This document shows positions 50,056-53,033 of a DNA stretch of 53,033 nt, in pieces (position 1 is the stretch's first letter; the number at the start of each line of letters is the position of its first letter). Below the pieces are notes generated by a model. That model ran no database searches. It worked only from the letters and a program-made list of their open reading frames with translations, and had not been told where the DNA came from. Position numbers and translations under genes: made by a program. This DNA comes from Zoogloeaceae bacterium (GTDB taxonomy: Bacteria; Pseudomonadota; Gammaproteobacteria; Burkholderiales; Rhodocyclaceae). Location of the stretch: NCBI GenBank assembly GCA_016791005.1, contig JAEUNY010000006.1, positions 1 through 53,033 on the forward strand, written 5' to 3'.

Positions 50056-51841
50056 TCGACGGCCCAGCCACCAGACGCCAAGCCCCCCCGCCAGTCAGGT
50101 CCAGCGTCTGACCGTGAAAGCCAACGAGGCTGCTGCGGTGACCGACGCTCACGAGGACCGCTTCGGGTAGCGCCGTGCGGAGCAGGGTGTACATCGCATG
50201 CTCCAAGCCTTCGTCTAGGGCGGAGCTGGCTTCGTCGAGGAAGATGATCTGTGGGCGAGCGAGCAGGACGCGGGCAATGGCGAGGCGTTGCTGCTCCCCC
50301 AGGGAGAGGATCCGGGTCCAATCCGCCTCGTCATCCAGCCGCCCCACCAGATGACCCAAGTGGCAGCGGCGCAACGCCTCCTCCGCCTGCCCCGGCGCTG
50401 CCGAATCTGCGGGGTAATGGACCGCCGTGCGCAGGCTGCCCAAGGGCAGATAAGGCTTTTGCGGCAGGAACAGGGCGGCGTCGGCTAACGGGCGGCGGAC
50501 CGTGCCCTCGACGTGGGGCCAAAGCCCCGCAATGGCCCTGAGCAGTGTCGTTTTGCCGGCACCGGACGGCCCCCGGATCAAGAGTGCCTGGCCGACGCCG
50601 AGGCTGAATTCCACCTCCTGCGCGAGGACCTCGCCGGAGGGCGAACGCACCGTTACGCCCTCAAGTTCCAGACGACCGGCGGCCGGCTCGATGCGCGCGG
50701 ATGGCAATTGAGTGGCCGCCTCCACCGCATCCAGGAAACCCGTCAAGCGATCGAGCACGGCCCGGTAGCTGGCGAATTCATCGTAGGAGGTGCGGAAGAA
50801 AGACAGAGCCCCCTGGACCTGATCGAAGGACTGGGCGGTCTGCATCACGTCGCCCAGGGTGATTTCCTTGGACAGCAGGCGTGGCGCCTGGACGATGAAG
50901 GGAAAAACCACCGCCCCCTGGCTCACCGTGAGGTTGAAACCCTGCAGCTTGAGGGAACGGAATACGATGGCCCACATGTTGGTGATCACCTGACCGAATC
51001 GCCGCAGGAGGGTCCGCCGCTCCACCGCCTCGCCGCCGAAGAAGGCGATGCTCTCGCCATACTCCCGCAGGCGGATCAAGGCGTAGCGGAACGAGGCATT
51101 GAAGCGCTCGTTGAGGAAGCTCAAACGCACCAATGGCCGGCCGATCTTCACCGCAAACACCGTGGCGACGATCACGTAGGCATAGACCAGGAACACCATC
51201 GCCCGGGGCACTTCCACGCCAAATACCGCGAGGGCGCCCGACAGGTTCCACAAAATCAGGGTGAAGGCGAAGAGGGACACAACCGCGTCCAGCAGCCCCA
51301 TGGACAAACCCAAGGTGCTGGTCACGAAGCTATCCACGTCCTGCTGAATCCGCTGATCCGGGTTGTCGATGGGGCGCGGCAGATGGTGAGTGCGGTAATA
51401 GGCCTGGCGTTCGAGCCAGCGACTCATCAGCTCCTGGGTCAGCCAGGTTCGCCAGCGGATGAGAAAGGCCTGACGCAGGTAGAAAGTCAGCAGTTCGCGG
51501 GCGACATGGACGGTGGCCAGAACCCCGAACACTGCAAGCATGAACCAGAAGGCCTGGCCATCCAGTTCCTGCATGGCGCTGTAGAAGCCGTTGTACCAAT
51601 AGGAGAACAACACGTTCATCCGCACCGAAAACAAGGTGAGGAAGACGATCACCCCGAGCCAGAGCAGGGGTCGCCAGCTTCGACCGGGCTGAAAGTAGGA
51701 CCAGGCCAGCCGCCGAACCTGGCGCCCCCACACCGTGCCCCGAGCCAACAGCCAAACCGTGACGGCAAGCCCGATCAGGCTCGCGGCAAAAGCCAGCCCC
51801 AGCCACTCCAGGCTATCCAGCAGTTCATGACTCCAATCCAC
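50051..51841 (-). CDS. SbmA/BacA-like ABC transporter, fused permease and ATPase
   Basis: 596 residues. The N-terminal half has about six transmembrane helices of the SbmA/BacA (ABC_membrane_2) type: FSVRMNVLFSYWYNGFYSAM, FLIRWRTWLTQELMSRWLER, AYYRTHHLPRPIDNPDQRIQ, EYGESIAFFGGEAVERR. The C-terminal ATPase has Walker A IRGPSGAGKTTLLRAIAGLW, FLPQKPYLPLGSLRTAV, the signature ILSLGEQQRLAIARVLLARP and Walker B IIFLDEASSALDEG. This is the YddA or mycobacterial Rv1819c (BacA) type, linked to import of peptides or cobalamin; ABCD peroxisomal transporters of acyl-CoA are related. Start GTG 51841 with AAGGA upstream. Substrate unknown; the fatty-acid genes on the other side make an acyl substrate worth considering. 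Confidence 0.9.
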   Translation of the reverse strand: MDWSHELLDSLEWLGLAFAASLIGLAVTVWLLARGTVWGRQVRRLAWSYFQPGRSWRPLLWLGVIVFLTLFSVRMNVLFSYWYNGFYSAMQELDGQAFWFMLAVFGVLATVHVARELLTFYLRQAFLIRWRTWLTQELMSRWLERQAYYRTHHLPRPIDNPDQRIQQDVDSFVTSTLGLSMGLLDAVVSLFAFTLILWNLSGALAVFGVEVPRAMVFLVYAYVIVATVFAVKIGRPLVRLSFLNERFNASFRYALIRLREYGESIAFFGGEAVERRTLLRRFGQVITNMWAIVFRSLKLQGFNLTVSQGAVVFPFIVQAPRLLSKEITLGDVMQTAQSFDQVQGALSFFRTSYDEFASYRAVLDRLTGFLDAVEAATQLPSARIEPAAGRLELEGVTVRSPSGEVLAQEVEFSLGVGQALLIRGPSGAGKTTLLRAIAGLWPHVEGTVRRPLADAALFLPQKPYLPLGSLRTAVHYPADSAAPGQAEEALRRCHLGHLVGRLDDEADWTRILSLGEQQRLAIARVLLARPQIIFLDEASSALDEGLEHAMYTLLRTALPEAVLVSVGHRSSLVGFHGQTLDLTGGGAWRLVAGPSS

Positions 51842-51903
51842 AATGAATCCTTGACGCGTGATGGTCGAGAAAGGCTAAGGACCTTGGAGCGAGTACGGAG
51901 GTT

Positions 51904-52410
51904 TCAGGCGGCGGAAAGTTTCTTTTCGAGGAACAATGCCTGCCCCGCCGCGGGGTCCAACTCGTAGGGGCGGAAGCCGAAGCGTGCATAGCTCGCCAAG
52001 GCTCGGCCATTGTTGGCCAGCACCTCCAGGGTGAGCTTGCAGCATCCCCGGGCCCGAGCCGCCCCCTCCGCCGCTTCGAGCAAGGCCTGGCCGATCCCCC
52101 GGCCACGCCGATCCGCCCGCACCACGATGTCATGGAGATTCAATAACGGACGGGCTGCAAAGGTTGAGAATCCCTCGAAGGCATTGAGCAGTCCCACCGC
52201 CTCGCCTCCCTCTCCTTCCCAGGCGATGAAGCCCACAAAACCCAGGTGGCTTCGCAGGCGCTCCGGAAGGCGACGCTTGGCGTAGTCCGAGAGCCCCGTA
52301 CCGCCCCCCATGGGATCGGCGGCGTAGTGGTCCAACAGGCTCAGAAATGCGTCGGCGTGGACGGGGTCAGCGAGATCAGTGGAGACGATGAGCAGCGAAT
52401 CAGACGTCAT
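51904..52410 (-). CDS. GNAT-family N-acetyltransferase
   Basis: 168 residues from ATG 52410; GTG 52419 is an alternative. The GNAT fold shows in AFLSLLDHYAADPMGGGTGL, VGFIAWEGEGGEAVGLLNAF, LHDIVVRADRRGRGIGQALL (acetyl-CoA pyrophosphate loop RxxGxG) and LTLEVLANNGRALASYARFG (motif B). The substrate is unknown. It begins 62 bp before the ABC transporter gene on the same strand, so they may be cotranscribed. Upstream lies the GACCCCC repeat. Confidence 0.88.
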   Translation of the reverse strand: MTSDSLLIVSTDLADPVHADAFLSLLDHYAADPMGGGTGLSDYAKRRLPERLRSHLGFVGFIAWEGEGGEAVGLLNAFEGFSTFAARPLLNLHDIVVRADRRGRGIGQALLEAAEGAARARGCCKLTLEVLANNGRALASYARFGFRPYELDPAAGQALFLEKKLSAA

Positions 52411-52544
52411 GGGGTGCACTGGACTAAGGGACTTGGCCCCCGCATCGTAGCGCCCCGACGAACAATCGGGCTAGGCGGACGTCGCCCCGCCTTGCCACGG
52501 TCGAATCCCGTGACCACGCCCAAAACCCGGCCTCCCCGCCCTCC

Positions 52545-52618
52545 GACCCCCGACCCCCGACCCCCGACCCCCGACCCCCGACCCCCGACCCCCGACCCCC
52601 GACCCCCGACCCCCGACC
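52545..52618. repeat. Ten tandem copies of GACCCCC
   Basis: Ten perfect 7-bp units (52545-52614) plus a partial GACC, ending one base before the 3' end of the cytochrome gene and 135 bp upstream of the GNAT start. The unit length is not a multiple of three. Such repeats are prone to slippage; here it could change the spacing between the cytochrome terminus and the GNAT leader. It contributes little or nothing to any coding frame. Confidence 0.95.
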
Positions 52619-53033
52619 TCAGCTATCGTCCTCTTCGACGTAGCCCTTGGGCAATTGGTGGGCGATGCCCTTGTGGCAGTCGATGCAGGTCTTGCTCTCG
52701 TCCTTCGCCTTCATGTGGCGGGCGTAGGTCTTGGGGCGCTGATCCTCGGCGCTCATCCCTTCGAAGCTGTGGCAGCTGCGGCAGGTTGCGGAATCGTTGG
52801 CCTTCATGCGCGCCCATTCCCGCTGCGCCATTTCCAGGCGATGGGCCTCGAATTTTTCCCGCGTGTCGATGGTGCCGATCATCGTGTGCCACACGTCATT
52901 CGCAGCTTCGATCTTGCGCAGGAGCTTGGCGCCGGTGTCCTTGGGCACATGGCAATCCGGGCAGGTGGCCCGCACGCCGGTGCGGTTCTGGTAATGGACG
53001 GTCTTCTTGTACTCCTGGAAGTTGTTGTCCGCC
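52619..53033 (-). CDS. NapC/NirT-family multiheme cytochrome c, C-terminal part (runs off window edge)
   Basis: The frame is open to the right edge and stops at 52619. The visible 138 residues contain NFQEYKKTVHYQNRTGVRAT, then heme sites CPDCH, CRSCH and CIDCH (CxxCH), with DVWHTMIGTIDTREKFEAHR and KGIAHQLPKGY between and after them. This is the NapC/NirT quinol-oxidising family, membrane-anchored by an N-terminal helix outside the window; the first CxxCH and the anchor lie beyond 53033. It passes electrons from the quinol pool to a periplasmic reductase such as nitrate, nitrite or TMAO reductase. Which one cannot be told without the upstream genes. It ends EEDDS at the GACCCCC repeat. Confidence 0.92.
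   Translation of the reverse strand, partial: ADNNFQEYKKTVHYQNRTGVRATCPDCHVPKDTGAKLLRKIEAANDVWHTMIGTIDTREKFEAHRLEMAQREWARMKANDSATCRSCHSFEGMSAEDQRPKTYARHMKAKDESKTCIDCHKGIAHQLPKGYVEEDDS

Overview
This window reads as a high-GC betaproteobacterial chromosome segment, most likely from a Rhodocyclales-type organism. The case is gene order and content, not a database match: mrcA divergent from pilMNOPQ-aroK-aroB-dgt-gltBD, cyaY/lptM/lysA, rmlBACD followed by apaH, SfsA and UbiD, a NapC/NirT cytochrome, and a MaoC-phosphate acyltransferase fusion overlapping ackA. I found no rRNA or tRNA gene and no CRISPR array.

Positions 1-5840 are accessory. The window opens in an IS5-type transposase, followed by an IS630-type transposase and the tail of an IS3-type transposase. 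Then come a large pentapeptide-repeat protein with a C-terminal TIR-like domain, about 850 bases without a clear gene, a spermidine-synthase-like methyltransferase, and about 410 bases without a gene. The right border is the most interesting site in the window. About 20 bp downstream of the glmS stop codon, the classical Tn7 attachment position, the sequence begins TGTTGAT and carries three direct copies of a 20-bp motif with an ACAATAAAGG..TGTCGGA core. This looks like the end of a Tn7-like transposon, although no tns genes are visible. Part or all of 1-5840 may therefore be cargo or the remains of a Tn7-like island.

From 5861 onward the genes are mostly core. glmU-glmS make UDP-GlcNAc precursors. 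The MaoC-Pta fusion and ackA form an acyl-CoA/acyl-phosphate/acetate module preceded by two copies of a TGYTGCAATGCA box. A DUF4124 protein converges on gltD. The large minus-strand block pilM-pilQ, aroK, aroB, dgt, gltB, gltD couples type IV pilus assembly, the shikimate pathway, dNTP hydrolysis and ammonia assimilation. mrcA (PBP1A) runs divergently from pilM.

29380-41443 holds cyaY, lptM, lysA, apaH, an unknown small gene, the dTDP-rhamnose genes, dacB, an orphan histidine kinase, sfsA, a DUF4870-like membrane protein and ubiD. 41537-50039 holds a degenerate EAL protein and tam, followed by a fatty-acid block: thioesterase, FadL-type porin, TetR regulator, FadB-like enzyme and thiolase, with a palindromic operator candidate between tetR and the fadB-like gene. 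A lipoprotein follows. The window ends with an SbmA/BacA-like ABC transporter, a GNAT acetyltransferase, a 10-copy GACCCCC tandem repeat and the 3' end of a multiheme NapC/NirT cytochrome.
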